Shown here one piece after another: positions 19,648 to 27,829 of a stretch of 42,112 nucleotides of DNA. The position numbers were made by a program, and so were the translations under genes. Position 1 is the first letter of the stretch. Each line of letters begins with the position of its first letter. The notes under the pieces were generated by a model. That model worked only from the letters and a program-made list of their open reading frames with translations, was not told the DNA's origin and did no database searches. Location: assembly GCF_001705035.1 (NCBI RefSeq), contig NZ_MCIG01000021.1, positions 1-42,112 on the forward strand. Reading direction: 5' to 3'. The stretch is from Curtobacterium sp. UCD-KPL2560 (GTDB lineage Bacteria > Actinomycetota > Actinomycetes > Actinomycetales > Microbacteriaceae).

Positions 19648-21975
19648 ATGAGCTCGCTCGACGGCACCGTCGCCGCCCCCGCACCGTCCCCCGCCGCCCC
19701 GTCCTCCGGCGTCCCGTCCGTCGGCGGCCCGTCCGTCGGCGGCCCGTCGTCCGGCGCCCCGCACGGCGCCGCCGGACTGCCGGTCGCGTCCGAGCAGGAC
19801 GGCACGTACCCCCGCCCGCAGATGCTCCGCCGGCACTGGGCCGACCTCGACGGCACGTGGTCGTTCCGCAACACCGGGGACGACCCCGCGTGGCGGCAGG
19901 GCTTCCCGGACGCACGCGACATCACCGTGCCGTTCCCGCCCGAGTCCGTCGCGTCGGGGATCGACGAGCCGGGCTTCCACCCCGTCGTCTGGTACGCCCG
20001 ACCGCTCACCCGCGCGGACCTCGACGCCGCCGGCTTCCGGGCGGAGGGTGCCGACCGCCTCCTGCTGCACTTCGGCGCCGTCGACCACCGGGCCCGGGTC
20101 TGGGTCGACGGACAGTTCGTCGGCGAGCACGAGGGCGGGCACACCCCGTTCGTGTTCGACGTCACCGAGCACCTGGCCGGCGACCCGGACGCCGAGCACC
20201 TGCTCGTGGTCCGCGCCGAGGACGACCCGCACGACGCCACGCAGCCGCGCGGCAAGCAGGACTGGCACGAGGACCCGCACGTCATCTGGTACCGGCGCAC
20301 CACGGGCATCTGGCAGACCGTGTGGCTCGAGGCGGTGCCGACGTGCGCGATCGGCGCGCTGCGGTGGACGAACGTCGACCACGCGACCGTCCGGCTGACC
20401 GTGCGGCTCTCCGGCGAGCGCCGGGGCGGCGAGCGGGTGCGGGTCGAGGCACGCTGGGAGGGCGAGGTCCTCGCGGTCGTCGAGACCCTGGTGCCCGACA
20501 CCGCGCACGAGGTCGACGTCGTCCTGCCGCTCGCCCGGATGACGAACGGGCAGGCCGAGGACGAGCTGACGTGGAGCCCGGAGACCCCTCGGCTCGTCGA
20601 CGCCACGGTCGCGCTGCTCCCCCGCGACGGCGCGGACCCCCTCGACGCGGTCTCGTCGTACTTCGGTGTCCGCACGGTCGGGATCGACGGCGGCGCCTTC
20701 CTGCTCAACGGCCGGTCCTACGACGTGCGGAGCGTGCTCAACCAGGGCTACTGGCCCGAGTCGCACCTGGCCGCCCCCTCGCGGGCGGCGCTGCGTCGCG
20801 AGGTCGAGCTCATCAAGGAGCTCGGCTTCACCGCCGCCCGCAACCACCAGAAGATCGAGGACCCGCGGTTCCTGTTCTGGGCGGACCGGCTCGGGCTGCT
20901 CGTCTGGGGCGAGGCACCCGGGGCGTACGCGTTCTCCCCGCTCGCGGCGCAGCGGCTCGTGCGCGAGTGGATGGACGCGGTCGAGCGGGACGCCTCGCAC
21001 CCGTCGATCGTCACCTGGGTGCCCGCGAACGAGAGCTGGGGCGTGCAGCACATCGCGACCGACCCGGCGCAGCAAGCGTACGCCCGAGCCCTCGCCGACG
21101 TCACCCGCGCCCTCGACCCCACCCGCCCGGTGGTGTCGAACGACGGGTGGGAGCACGTCGACTCGGACCTGCTGACGGTGCACGACTACGAGGGCGACGG
21201 CACCCGGCTCGCCGCCACCTACGCCGACGACGCCGCGCGGACGGCGCTGCTCGGCGGTCGGGGCCCGGCCGACCGACGGATCCTGGTCGGCGGGGCGATC
21301 GACCGCGGCCAGCCCGTGATGCTGACGGAGTTCGGCGGCGTCGACTTCCAGCCGGACGCACCGCGGGAGGACGGCTGGGGCTACACCTCGGCGGTCGACG
21401 GCGACGACTGGGTCGCCCGGATCACCGCGCTGTACGACGGCGTGCGGGCGAGCAGCTTCCTGGCCGGCTCGTGCTGGACGCAGCTGACGGACACGCTGCA
21501 GGAGACGAACGGGCTGCTGCGCGCGGACCGAACGCCCAAGGTGCCGATCGAGCGGATCCGGCGGGCGGTCACGGGCGCCGCAGCCCCGGGCGGCGCGCAC
21601 CCCCGGGCGGCGCGCACCCGCGGGCGTGCCGCGCCGGACTACTGCGCGAGGAAGCGGAGCACCGCCTCGTTCCACTCGTCGCGGTGCGACGCGAGCACCC
21701 CGTGCGGGCCACCCGCGATGAGGTGCGTCTGCGCGTCCGGGATCGCCTCGGCGGTGCGCTTGCCCGATGCCTCGAAGGGCACGATGCCGTCGGCGTCGCC
21801 GTGGATGACGAGCGTCGGGACGTCGACCTTCGTCAGGTCGTCACGGAAGTCCGTGGTCGCGAACGCCGTGGTGCAGTCGAGCGTGCCCTTCGGCGAGGCG
21901 AGCTCGGCGATCGCCAGGTCGTACGCGCGCTGGTCGGCGGACACGAGGGGCTCGCCGGAGTCCCCCGGCGTGTAG
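19648..21975 (+). CDS. glycoside hydrolase family 2 protein (beta-galactosidase-like)
   Basis: Cytoplasmic glycosidase; no signal peptide. After a 45-residue Pro/Ser/Gly linker with VGGPS repeats comes a sugar-binding jelly roll (about 60-210, ending in HVIWYRRTTGIWQTVWLE), an Ig-like domain, and a TIM barrel from about 350 (DVRSVLNQGYWPES). The acid/base Glu is in VPANESWG and the nucleophile Glu in MLTEFGG. Exact substrate is unknown; beta-galactosidase, beta-mannosidase or beta-glucuronidase activity are all possible. The family part ends near IERIRRAVTG (about 21570), but no in-frame stop occurs until 21975, 337 bases inside the oppositely oriented hydrolase gene. A 17-bp duplication sits at the expected end. 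The LacI-type site suggests sugar induction. Confidence 0.88.
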   Translation: MSSLDGTVAAPAPSPAAPSSGVPSVGGPSVGGPSSGAPHGAAGLPVASEQDGTYPRPQMLRRHWADLDGTWSFRNTGDDPAWRQGFPDARDITVPFPPESVASGIDEPGFHPVVWYARPLTRADLDAAGFRAEGADRLLLHFGAVDHRARVWVDGQFVGEHEGGHTPFVFDVTEHLAGDPDAEHLLVVRAEDDPHDATQPRGKQDWHEDPHVIWYRRTTGIWQTVWLEAVPTCAIGALRWTNVDHATVRLTVRLSGERRGGERVRVEARWEGEVLAVVETLVPDTAHEVDVVLPLARMTNGQAEDELTWSPETPRLVDATVALLPRDGADPLDAVSSYFGVRTVGIDGGAFLLNGRSYDVRSVLNQGYWPESHLAAPSRAALRREVELIKELGFTAARNHQKIEDPRFLFWADRLGLLVWGEAPGAYAFSPLAAQRLVREWMDAVERDASHPSIVTWVPANESWGVQHIATDPAQQAYARALADVTRALDPTRPVVSNDGWEHVDSDLLTVHDYEGDGTRLAATYADDAARTALLGGRGPADRRILVGGAIDRGQPVMLTEFGGVDFQPDAPREDGWGYTSAVDGDDWVARITALYDGVRASSFLAGSCWTQLTDTLQETNGLLRADRTPKVPIERIRRAVTGAAAPGGAHPRAARTRGRAAPDYCARKRSTASFHSSRCDASTPCGPPAMRCVCASGIASAVRLPDASKGTMPSASPWMTSVGTSTFVRSSRKSVVANAVVQSSVPFGEASSAIARSYARWSADTRGSPESPGV
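21584..21617. repeat. 17-bp tandem duplication at the glycoside hydrolase 3' end
   Basis: CCCCGGGCGGCGCGCAC at 21584-21600 is repeated without change at 21601-21617. Since 17 is not a multiple of three, the copy number sets the downstream reading frame of the hydrolase gene. Confidence 0.9.
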
Positions 21976-22478
21976 AACATGTCGACGAACTGGTGCAGGA
22001 ACGCCGGGCGGTCGCCCGTGATGCCGTTCGCGAACCAGTCGGCGAGGTCCTGGTCGACCGCACCGTCCGGGTTGTCGTCCGACTTCCACAGGTACGGCGG
22101 CACGGCGCTCGCGAAGACGAGCCTCTTGATCTTCGCCGTCCCGTAGGTCGACACGTAGCGCGCGAGCTCGCCGCCACCCATCGAGAAGCCGATCAGGGTG
22201 ACGTCCGACAGGCCCAGCTCGGTGATGAGCGTGTCGAGGTCGGCCGCGAAGGTGTCGTAGTCGTAGCCGCCCCACGGCTGCGAGGACTGGCCGAAGCCGC
22301 GACGGTCGTACGTGATGACGCGATGGCCGGCCTCGACGAGCGCGGGGACCTGGCCCTCCCACGAGCGGCCGGACAGCGGCCAGCCGTGGATGAGCACGAC
22401 GGGGTCGCCGGTGCCGAGGTCGTCGTAGTGCAGGTCGATGTCGTGGCCGTTCTCGGCGCCGACGGTGATGGTGGGCAC
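21639..22478 (-). CDS. alpha/beta hydrolase, non-heme chloroperoxidase type
   Basis: A 279-residue single-domain hydrolase. Visible elements are the oxyanion segment HGWPLSGRSWE, YDRRGFGQSSQPWGGYDYDT, the nucleophile elbow GFSMGGGE, the acid in HGDADGIVPF and the catalytic His in GGPHGVL. This set is typical of the cofactor-free haloperoxidase/esterase group; the natural substrate is not known, and perhydrolase or esterase activity is equally likely. The GTG at 22478 has GAGGAG upstream; the ORF extension to 22553 lacks family similarity. Its 3' half lies opposite the run-on end of the glycoside hydrolase frame. Confidence 0.9.
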   Translation of the reverse strand: MPTITVGAENGHDIDLHYDDLGTGDPVVLIHGWPLSGRSWEGQVPALVEAGHRVITYDRRGFGQSSQPWGGYDYDTFAADLDTLITELGLSDVTLIGFSMGGGELARYVSTYGTAKIKRLVFASAVPPYLWKSDDNPDGAVDQDLADWFANGITGDRPAFLHQFVDMFYTPGDSGEPLVSADQRAYDLAIAELASPKGTLDCTTAFATTDFRDDLTKVDVPTLVIHGDADGIVPFEASGKRTAEAIPDAQTHLIAGGPHGVLASHRDEWNEAVLRFLAQ

Positions 22479-22612
22479 GTGTGCTCCTCGTGTCTCGGTT
22501 GTTCCAGGGAGGTGCCCGATGCAACGCGCCGTTCCGGGGAGCCTCCTGGACACGGGCGGCGACCGGACAGGCCACGGGCCGCCCGGGGCGGTGGAGGTGG
22601 GAGGATCGGTCG

Positions 22613-23848
22613 GTGACCGACCTGGCGGAGCCGACCCGAGCCTCCCGGCCGGGTCTGCCGACCCGCGTCCGACGCGTGGTGACGAGCGTCCTGGAGGCGC
22701 GCCACAGCGGGTGGACCGCGCCCCTGGCCGTGTGGCTGGCCTCCCGCGTGGTCAGCACGGTCCTGCTCCTCGCCGTCTGGGGCACCGCGACCGCGAACGG
22801 CTGGCGGTTCGCGTCGTACCGTCGCGAGGGCACGTTCTGGTCGTTCCTCGGGTCCTGGGACGCGTCGGCCTACCGGACGATCGCCGAGCACGGCTACCCG
22901 ACGACGCTGCCGACGGACGCCGCGGGGCACGTGCTGCCGAACCCGTGGGCGTTCCTGCCGGTGTTCCCCGCGCTCGCGCGGGCGGTGGAGCCCCTCGTCG
23001 GCGGGTCGTTCTGGGTGGCCGGGGTGCTCGTCGCGACGCTCGCCGGGGCGGGCGCGTGCGTCGTGCTGTACCGGCTGGTCGCCGCGGTCGCCGACGGGCG
23101 ACGGGCCCGATGGGCGACGGCCCTGTTCGCGTTCGGCCCGACCGGGTTCCTGCTGCAGGTCGCCTACGCCGAGAGCACGTTCCTGCTGCTGCTGTTCGGT
23201 GCGCTGCTCGCCCTCGTGCGTCGGCGGTACTGGGTCGTGCTGCCGCTCGGGCTGGTGGCGGCGTTCACGAAGCCGGGGGTCCTCGCCCTCGCGGTGGCGC
23301 TCGCGGTGCACCTGGTCGTGCGGTGGCGGGTGGAACGGCGTGCGCTGCCCGTCCGCGACGTCGTGGCGGTCGTCGTCGCAGGCCTGGTGACCGCGACGGC
23401 CGGGCTCGCGTGGCCGTTCGTGGCCTCCGCGGCGACGGGACGGCCGGACGCGTACCTCGAGACCGAGCTGTCGTGGTGGGTCGGGTTCGTCGGGCGGCAG
23501 CACTTCGCGCCGCTGACGCCGTGGTTCACGATGGCGGGGACGTGGCTCGGGCCGGCCGGGATCGTCCTCGTGGTGGTCGTGCTCGCGGGGGCGGTGTGGT
23601 TCTGGACCCGCCGGGGCGTCCGTGCGCTCGGGGTCGAGGTCGTGTCGTTCACGGCTGCGTACGCGCTGTACCTCGTCGCGGTGTTCCTGCCGCAGCAGAG
23701 CCTGCCGCGGCTCCTGATGCCGACGGCACCGCTGTTCGCGGCCGATGCGTTCACGGGGACGCGGCGGCGGGCGGTGTCGTGGCTCGTGGCGGGGGTGTGC
23801 CTGCAGGCGGTCGCGGTCGTGCTGCTGTGGTTCCTCGGGTACCCCTGA
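22613..23848 (+). CDS. membrane glycosyltransferase, PIG-V mannosyltransferase-like
   Basis: An integral membrane protein of 411 residues with about nine to ten hydrophobic segments (for example 44-66, 130-150, 160-200, 240-275, 310-340, 350-410). The first loop has SFLGSWDASAYRTIAEHGYP; this WD-x-x-x-Y-x-x-I-A-x-x-GY pattern is the hallmark of polyprenyl-phosphate-dependent mannosyltransferases of the PIG-V group. They transfer mannose from a lipid carrier on the outer face of the membrane. The acceptor is unknown; lipomannan or glycoprotein are candidates in actinobacteria. The GTG at 22613 has GGAGG eight bases upstream; the longer frame overlaps the hydrolase promoter region. Confidence 0.85.
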   Translation: MTDLAEPTRASRPGLPTRVRRVVTSVLEARHSGWTAPLAVWLASRVVSTVLLLAVWGTATANGWRFASYRREGTFWSFLGSWDASAYRTIAEHGYPTTLPTDAAGHVLPNPWAFLPVFPALARAVEPLVGGSFWVAGVLVATLAGAGACVVLYRLVAAVADGRRARWATALFAFGPTGFLLQVAYAESTFLLLLFGALLALVRRRYWVVLPLGLVAAFTKPGVLALAVALAVHLVVRWRVERRALPVRDVVAVVVAGLVTATAGLAWPFVASAATGRPDAYLETELSWWVGFVGRQHFAPLTPWFTMAGTWLGPAGIVLVVVVLAGAVWFWTRRGVRALGVEVVSFTAAYALYLVAVFLPQQSLPRLLMPTAPLFAADAFTGTRRRAVSWLVAGVCLQAVAVVLLWFLGYP

Positions 23849-23909
23849 GCGCTGCTGGGTCCTGAACGCGTCGTTGCGCGGCCGCGCGCGCGTGGTGTCA
23901 GGTGCATCT

Positions 23910-23969
23910 GCACAACAGAAGGCACCTCGCGCCACGAGATTGCGTGGCGCGAGGTGCTCCCGGTTGTGC
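23910..23969. repeat. 60-bp palindromic element A (convergent-gene hairpin)
   Basis: Outer arms GCACAAC (23910-23916) and GTTGTGC (23963-23969) enclose a 5x5 internal loop and a perfect 15-bp inner stem (23922-23936 with 23943-23957) with a six-base loop. It lies between the convergent ends of the mannosyltransferase and amidase genes. A second element at 30451-30510 has the same length, arms and layout with a different inner stem. Likely role: bidirectional terminator, or a dispersed REP-like repeat. Confidence 0.85.
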
Positions 23970-24048
23970 GGAGGTCGGCACGGGCGCCGGCCGGCACCGG
24001 CGCCGGCCGACCCGACCGGCCGGCCGCCGCCTGCGCCGTTGGCGACGG

Positions 24049-25089
24049 CTACGCGTCGAAGGTGTGGAACCAGGCGGTGCCGCCCGGGTGCTGCACGGTG
24101 ATCATCTCGTCGAGGTCGCGGTACGGGCCGTCCTGGTTGTGGCTCGCCGACTTGATGCGCACGGTGCCGTCCGGCTCGGTGAAGACCTCGGACACGATCG
24201 TCACGTGGTCGGGCGACCGGTTGGCGTTCCAGTCGTAGAACACGATGTCGCCGACCTTGACCTTGCTCCGCTCGTCGAGCGACCGCCGGGTGAGGCCGAA
24301 CGTCGCCGCGTTCGCGGTGAGCCACGGGTCCATCGCCGGGCAGTACGTCCACGTGGCCGAGTGCTGCGCGCCACCGGCCCGGTTGTACCAGTCGGAACGC
24401 TGCTTCCACCCGCGGGCGATCAGCGTCTGGCTGACGAAGTTCGCGCAGTCGCCGCCGATCGGGTTCATGGTGCCGTACTCGGCGAGGTTGTAGTCCTCCC
24501 AGTGCGCCATCGCGTACTCGAGCTGCCGGTCGACGGCGGTGAGGGCCGCGTAGGTCAGCGAGCTCGTGGCGACCGCGGCCGAGGCGTCGGGGACGGCCGC
24601 GGCGGTCGGCGTCGGGGTGGCGCTCGCACCGCCCTGCACCGAGCCGGACTGGCCGTCGTTCGCGGCGCTGCCGTTGCCGTCGGACATCCGGTTCGCCGAC
24701 GGGACCGGGGCGATCGCCTCGGTGAAGAGCGCGACCGGTGCGGCGCCGGCCGTGTACATCGCCTGGTGCGGGGCCGTGAAGGTGACCTTCGTCGCGGTGG
24801 CCTCGACGTCGCGCGCGGGGACCCCGCCGACCGTGACCCCGCGGACCGCTGCCAGGCCGGTCCCGGCGACGGTGACGCGGACGCCCCCGGCGAGCGGGAC
24901 CTGCGCGGGCTGGACGCCCGAGGCGGTGGCCCGGGCCCGTCCGCTGCCGGGCGCGGTCGACGCGGCACCGGACGGGCCGTCGGACGACTCCGCATCGCCC
25001 CCGTCCCGCGAGCACGCCGCCACGGCGAGACCGACACCGGCGACGCCGACGAGCGACAAGAGGGAACGACGCGTGAACGAGGAAGTCAT
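24049..25089 (-). CDS. lipoprotein with IPT/TIG and amidase domains
   Basis: Exported protein of 346 residues. The N-terminus has twin Arg (RRSLLSLVG) and a lipobox LAVAAC with the lipidated Cys at 26, so it is anchored outside the membrane. A linker rich in Ser/Gly leads to an IPT/TIG-like beta domain (about 60-130), then a second Ala/Thr/Pro linker. The C-terminal 170 residues match the putative amidase domain (Amidase_6): the catalytic Cys in GGDCANFVSQTLIARGW, and DHVTIVSE with the likely His. Domains of this type act on cell wall peptides. The ATG at 25089 has TACCCT nine bases upstream. Wall-related function is inference from fold and location. Confidence 0.85.
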   Translation of the reverse strand: MTSSFTRRSLLSLVGVAGVGLAVAACSRDGGDAESSDGPSGAASTAPGSGRARATASGVQPAQVPLAGGVRVTVAGTGLAAVRGVTVGGVPARDVEATATKVTFTAPHQAMYTAGAAPVALFTEAIAPVPSANRMSDGNGSAANDGQSGSVQGGASATPTPTAAAVPDASAAVATSSLTYAALTAVDRQLEYAMAHWEDYNLAEYGTMNPIGGDCANFVSQTLIARGWKQRSDWYNRAGGAQHSATWTYCPAMDPWLTANAATFGLTRRSLDERSKVKVGDIVFYDWNANRSPDHVTIVSEVFTEPDGTVRIKSASHNQDGPYRDLDEMITVQHPGGTAWFHTFDA

Positions 25090-25164
25090 GACCTGTCCAG
25101 GGTAGGCGACGGTGGGGCAGGATCACTGGCAGCAACCCGCTCACCACCGGAAGGATCAGACACC

Positions 25165-25548
25165 ATGCCCGAGAGCCACGACTTCTTCGTCGCCGCCGAC
25201 CCCGAGTCCACCCGAGCCCGCGTCCGCGACGCACTCGTCCGCGAGGGCTACTCCGTCGCCGACGGCGACCAGGGCACGCTGCTCGCCACCCGGGGGAGCC
25301 TCGGCCTGACGCTGCTCATCGGCGGCCTGGCGAACGACCGCACGTTCCACACCCGCCTCGACGTGCAGGTGATGGTCACGCCCGAGGGCTCGACCGTCGC
25401 CCGGCTCATCCGCGGGTCCGGCAAGTCGGCGCTCAAGGGCGGTGCGATCGGGATCGCCCGGGGCAACCGCGCCTTCGAGCAAGCGGCGAACGCCATCCAC
25501 GCGGAGCTGAGCCAGGCGGGCGTGCTGACGAACAGCGTCGCGAGCTGA
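25165..25548 (+). CDS. conserved hypothetical protein
   Basis: A 127-residue soluble protein that I do not recognise. It starts MPESHDFFVAADPE, has alternating strands and helices (ALVREGYSVADGDQGTLLA, RTFHTRLDVQVMV), and a Gly/Lys stretch (GKSALKGGAIGIARGN) before a C-terminal helix. No signal peptide, metal site or catalytic motif is evident. GGAAGG lies 10 bases before the ATG. It is divergent from the amidase lipoprotein (75 bp apart) and convergent with the tRNA-Ala gene. Confidence 0.75.
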   Translation: MPESHDFFVAADPESTRARVRDALVREGYSVADGDQGTLLATRGSLGLTLLIGGLANDRTFHTRLDVQVMVTPEGSTVARLIRGSGKSALKGGAIGIARGNRAFEQAANAIHAELSQAGVLTNSVAS

Positions 25549-25586
25549 CCCACGGGTCCGCTCCCGCCCGGACGGCGGACCCGGCA

Positions 25587-25622
25587 ACGACGAAGGCCAC
25601 CCCGCGGGGTGGCCTTCGTCGT
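25587..25622. terminator. bidirectional terminator hairpin
   Basis: A 17-bp perfect stem pairs ACGACGAAGGCCACCCC (25587-25603) with its complement (25606-25622). It lies 38 bases past the stop of the plus-strand gene and seven bases past the 3' end of the minus-strand tRNA, so it can serve both. Confidence 0.8.
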
Positions 25623-25628
25623 GCTGCT

Positions 25629-25704
25629 TGGTGGAGCTAAGGGGATTCGAACCCCTGACCTTCTCATTGCGAACGAGACGCGCTACCAACTGCGCCATAG
25701 CCCC
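25629..25704 (-). tRNA. tRNA-Ala (anticodon CGC)
   Basis: On the minus strand the cloverleaf is GGGGCTA / GCGC-loop-GCGC / TCTCG-TTCGCAA-TGAGA / AGGGG-TTCGAAT-CCCCT / TAGCTCC, then A and an encoded CCA (25629-25631). The anticodon loop TTCGCAA gives CGC, which reads GCG. The acceptor stem has the G3-U70 pair that identifies alanine tRNAs. Confidence 0.96.
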
Positions 25705-25833
25705 AAGTGCTCGACCACACTAGCACCACGGAGCGCGCGAACCGAAATCCACACCGCCCGTCCGGGCGTGCCGCGGGACGGCGGGCAGGCCGGGACGGCG
25801 GGCAGGTCGGGACGGCAGGGAGGTCCGGACGGC

Positions 25834-26937
25834 TCAGACCGCGCGACGGCGGCGCATGATCGCGTCGAGGTCGGCCTGCGGCAGCGCGTCCTCGTCGATC
25901 ACGCCCATGCCCGCCCACCGGCTCGGGGCGGCCGGCGGCTCCGGTGCCGTGGCGGCACCGGTCGCGGCAGTGGGGGTCGCGGTCTGTTCCCCGGACGGCG
26001 CACGCAGCCCGAGCCGCTCCGCGAGGCGCCCCTGGTCGTGCGCGGAGAGCGACGCGACGGCCTCCTCGACGTCCGGGCGCATGGGCGACACCCGGGCGAG
26101 CGTCGGGTCGGCCTCGGCGGCGCGGATCGCGGCCGCCTCGGCCTCGGCCGCCGCCTTCGCCTCGGCGACGCGCTCACGGAGCCGCGCGGCGAGCTCGGCC
26201 GAGGACTCCGGCGAGGGCGCCGGTGCCGCGGGCCGCTCGACGTACAGCGGCTTCGGCACACCGGCCGGCGTCCAGCTGCGGTCGCGCGCGGCCTCGGCGG
26301 GTTGCTCGGTGGACAGGGGCGGCGCCGGGTCCGTCCACGTCGACGTCGGACGGGAGGCGCGGCTCACCTTCGCAGCGCCGGCTGCGGCCCGCGCCTTCCG
26401 CGCATGGGCGACCTGGTGCAGCTGCGCGAGGACCGCTGCGGACCCGCCCGCGGCGAGCAGCCCGGCGACCCCGAGGAGCCAGAGCGCGGGTGCGGCGACG
26501 AACACGACGAGCGCCACGACGACCCCCACGGCACCGAACAGGGTCGCGCCGAGCCGGGAGCGGCGCATCCGCCGGGCGGTCAGCGCGGGGACGGACGACA
26601 CCCGCTCGAGCTGGGGCTGCTGCTCGGCCAGGCGGCGGGTGATCTCCCGCTGCCGGGCGGCCTCGTGCGCCCGGACGATGGCGGCGCGCTTCGCCTCCTC
26701 GGACCGGGCGACGCGCTGCGCCTCGGCGAGGGACTTCGCGTTCATCTCGATGCGGACCTCGTCCGGCAGCTCGGCGGTCTGCGCGAGGATGCGGAGGGTC
26801 TGCTGCAGTCGGATGGCGTTGCGCTCGGTGGCGAGGTACTGCCGACGGGCCGCCCACGAGGGCATCAGGTAGACGACCCAGAGCACGGCCGCGATGAGCA
26901 GGACGATGCCGCCGCCCCAGGAGCCGATACCTGCCAT
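25834..26937 (-). CDS. hypothetical membrane protein with coiled coil
   Basis: A 367-residue protein of unknown function. It begins with one membrane segment (about 8-24, GIVLLIAAVLWVVYLMP), then a charged coiled coil (about 35-105), two adjacent membrane segments (about 128-170), and a long cytoplasmic tail rich in Ala/Pro/Glu with a second coiled coil (about 250-285). The extreme C-terminus, DALPQADLDAIMRRRR, looks like a conserved short motif. Related proteins sit next to galU and the cyclo-ligase gene in this family of bacteria, as I recall. The ATG at 26937 has TACCGT six bases upstream. One GCGCCTCCCG copy (26351-26360) lies inside the coding frame. Confidence 0.75.
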   Translation of the reverse strand: MAGIGSWGGGIVLLIAAVLWVVYLMPSWAARRQYLATERNAIRLQQTLRILAQTAELPDEVRIEMNAKSLAEAQRVARSEEAKRAAIVRAHEAARQREITRRLAEQQPQLERVSSVPALTARRMRRSRLGATLFGAVGVVVALVVFVAAPALWLLGVAGLLAAGGSAAVLAQLHQVAHARKARAAAGAAKVSRASRPTSTWTDPAPPLSTEQPAEAARDRSWTPAGVPKPLYVERPAAPAPSPESSAELAARLRERVAEAKAAAEAEAAAIRAAEADPTLARVSPMRPDVEEAVASLSAHDQGRLAERLGLRAPSGEQTATPTAATGAATAPEPPAAPSRWAGMGVIDEDALPQADLDAIMRRRRAV

Positions 26938-26943
26938 GGGGAC

Positions 26944-26949
26944 ACGGTA
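26944..26949 (-). promoter_or_regulatory. -10 box of a leaderless promoter for the 367-residue membrane protein
   Basis: TACCGT on the minus strand, six bases before the ATG at 26937. The 140-bp spacer up to the acetyltransferase stop also holds one GCGCCTCCCG copy (27026-27035). Confidence 0.45.
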
Positions 26950-27077
26950 GGGGTGCGGGTTCCCCCGTCGGGTGATTGCCGGTCGCGTGTTGCGCGAGTC
27001 GCGACCGAACCGGCGGTGGTGGGGCGCGCCTCCCGGCCGTCACCGGCACGTCGGGACGGGTCGCGCCCTGCGGAGCG

Positions 27078-27740
27078 TCAGCCGATGCGGGGTCGCGTGT
27101 CCAGCGGCACGGCCGCCTCGTCGCGTGCGGCGAGCGGCACGCTGCCGGCCCCGGCCGGGACGCGTCCGGCGACCCAGCGGTCGAGGACGCCCTCGCGGAC
27201 CTCCTCGGCGACGAGGGCGAAGCAGAAGTGGTCGCGCCAGTCGCCGTTGATGTGGATGTAGCGCCGACGGAGGCCCTCGTAGCGGAAGCCGAGCTTCTCG
27301 ACGACCCGCAGGCTCGGCGCGTTCTCCGGACGGATGCAGATCTCGATCCGGTGGATCCCGACGACCCGGAAGCAGTGGTCGACCGCGAGCGCGACCGCGA
27401 TCGGGGTGACGTTGTGGCCCGCGGCGCCCTCGACGACCCAGTAGCCGATCGAGGCACTGGCGAGCGAGCCGTAGCTGATTCCGGAGACGTTGAGCTGCCC
27501 GACGAAGCGACCGTCGAGCTCCATCGCGAACGGCAGCCCGAGGCCGGCGCGGGCGTTGGCCTGCAGCGCGCGGATGCTGCCGCGGACGTCGGTCGCGACG
27601 TGGCCGGAGGGGTTCGTGGCCTCCCACGTGCGGAGCCACGAGCGGTTCGACGCGAGCGCGACGTCGAGGTCGCGGGTGTCACGGAGGCGGAGGGGCCGGA
27701 TGGTGACCCGCCCGTGGGACAGGGTCGGGATCGTCGTCAT
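27078..27740 (-). CDS. GNAT acetyltransferase, RimJ/RimL-like
   Basis: A 220-residue acetyltransferase. It has TIRPLRLRDTRDL near the start, the beta-4 strand SASIGYWVVEGAAGHN with the acetyl-CoA loop region, HRIEICIRPENAPSLRVVEKLGF as motif B, and YEGLRRRYIHINGDWRDHFCFALV at the end. This is the pattern of RimJ-type N-terminal acetylases, so a ribosomal protein or another protein N-terminus is a likely substrate. The ATG at 27740 has GGAGGAA eight bases upstream, so unlike its neighbours it seems to use a leader. The galU terminator lies just upstream. Confidence 0.88.
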   Translation of the reverse strand: MTTIPTLSHGRVTIRPLRLRDTRDLDVALASNRSWLRTWEATNPSGHVATDVRGSIRALQANARAGLGLPFAMELDGRFVGQLNVSGISYGSLASASIGYWVVEGAAGHNVTPIAVALAVDHCFRVVGIHRIEICIRPENAPSLRVVEKLGFRYEGLRRRYIHINGDWRDHFCFALVAEEVREGVLDRWVAGRVPAGAGSVPLAARDEAAVPLDTRPRIG

Positions 27741-27784
27741 CGCTGTGGTTCCTCCGGTGCCCGGTGGTCGGCCGGGCGGATGCA

Positions 27785-27817
27785 CGAACGGGCCCGGGGA
27801 GTCCCCGGACCCGTTCG
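27785..27817 (-). terminator. galU terminator
   Basis: Arms at 27785-27799 and 27803-27817 form a 15-bp stem with a three-base loop. The single non-Watson-Crick position is a G-U pair in the minus-strand RNA but a C-A mismatch in plus-strand RNA, which supports minus-strand use. It starts 13 bases after the galU stop codon. Confidence 0.75.
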
Positions 27818-27829
27818 CGACGGGGTCGG

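Noticed and set aside
25165-25548. A toxin-antitoxin or defence gene next to the tRNA-Ala
   Set aside because: Position beside a tRNA could suggest an island, but there is no integrase, no attachment repeat, and GC content and codon use match the neighbours.
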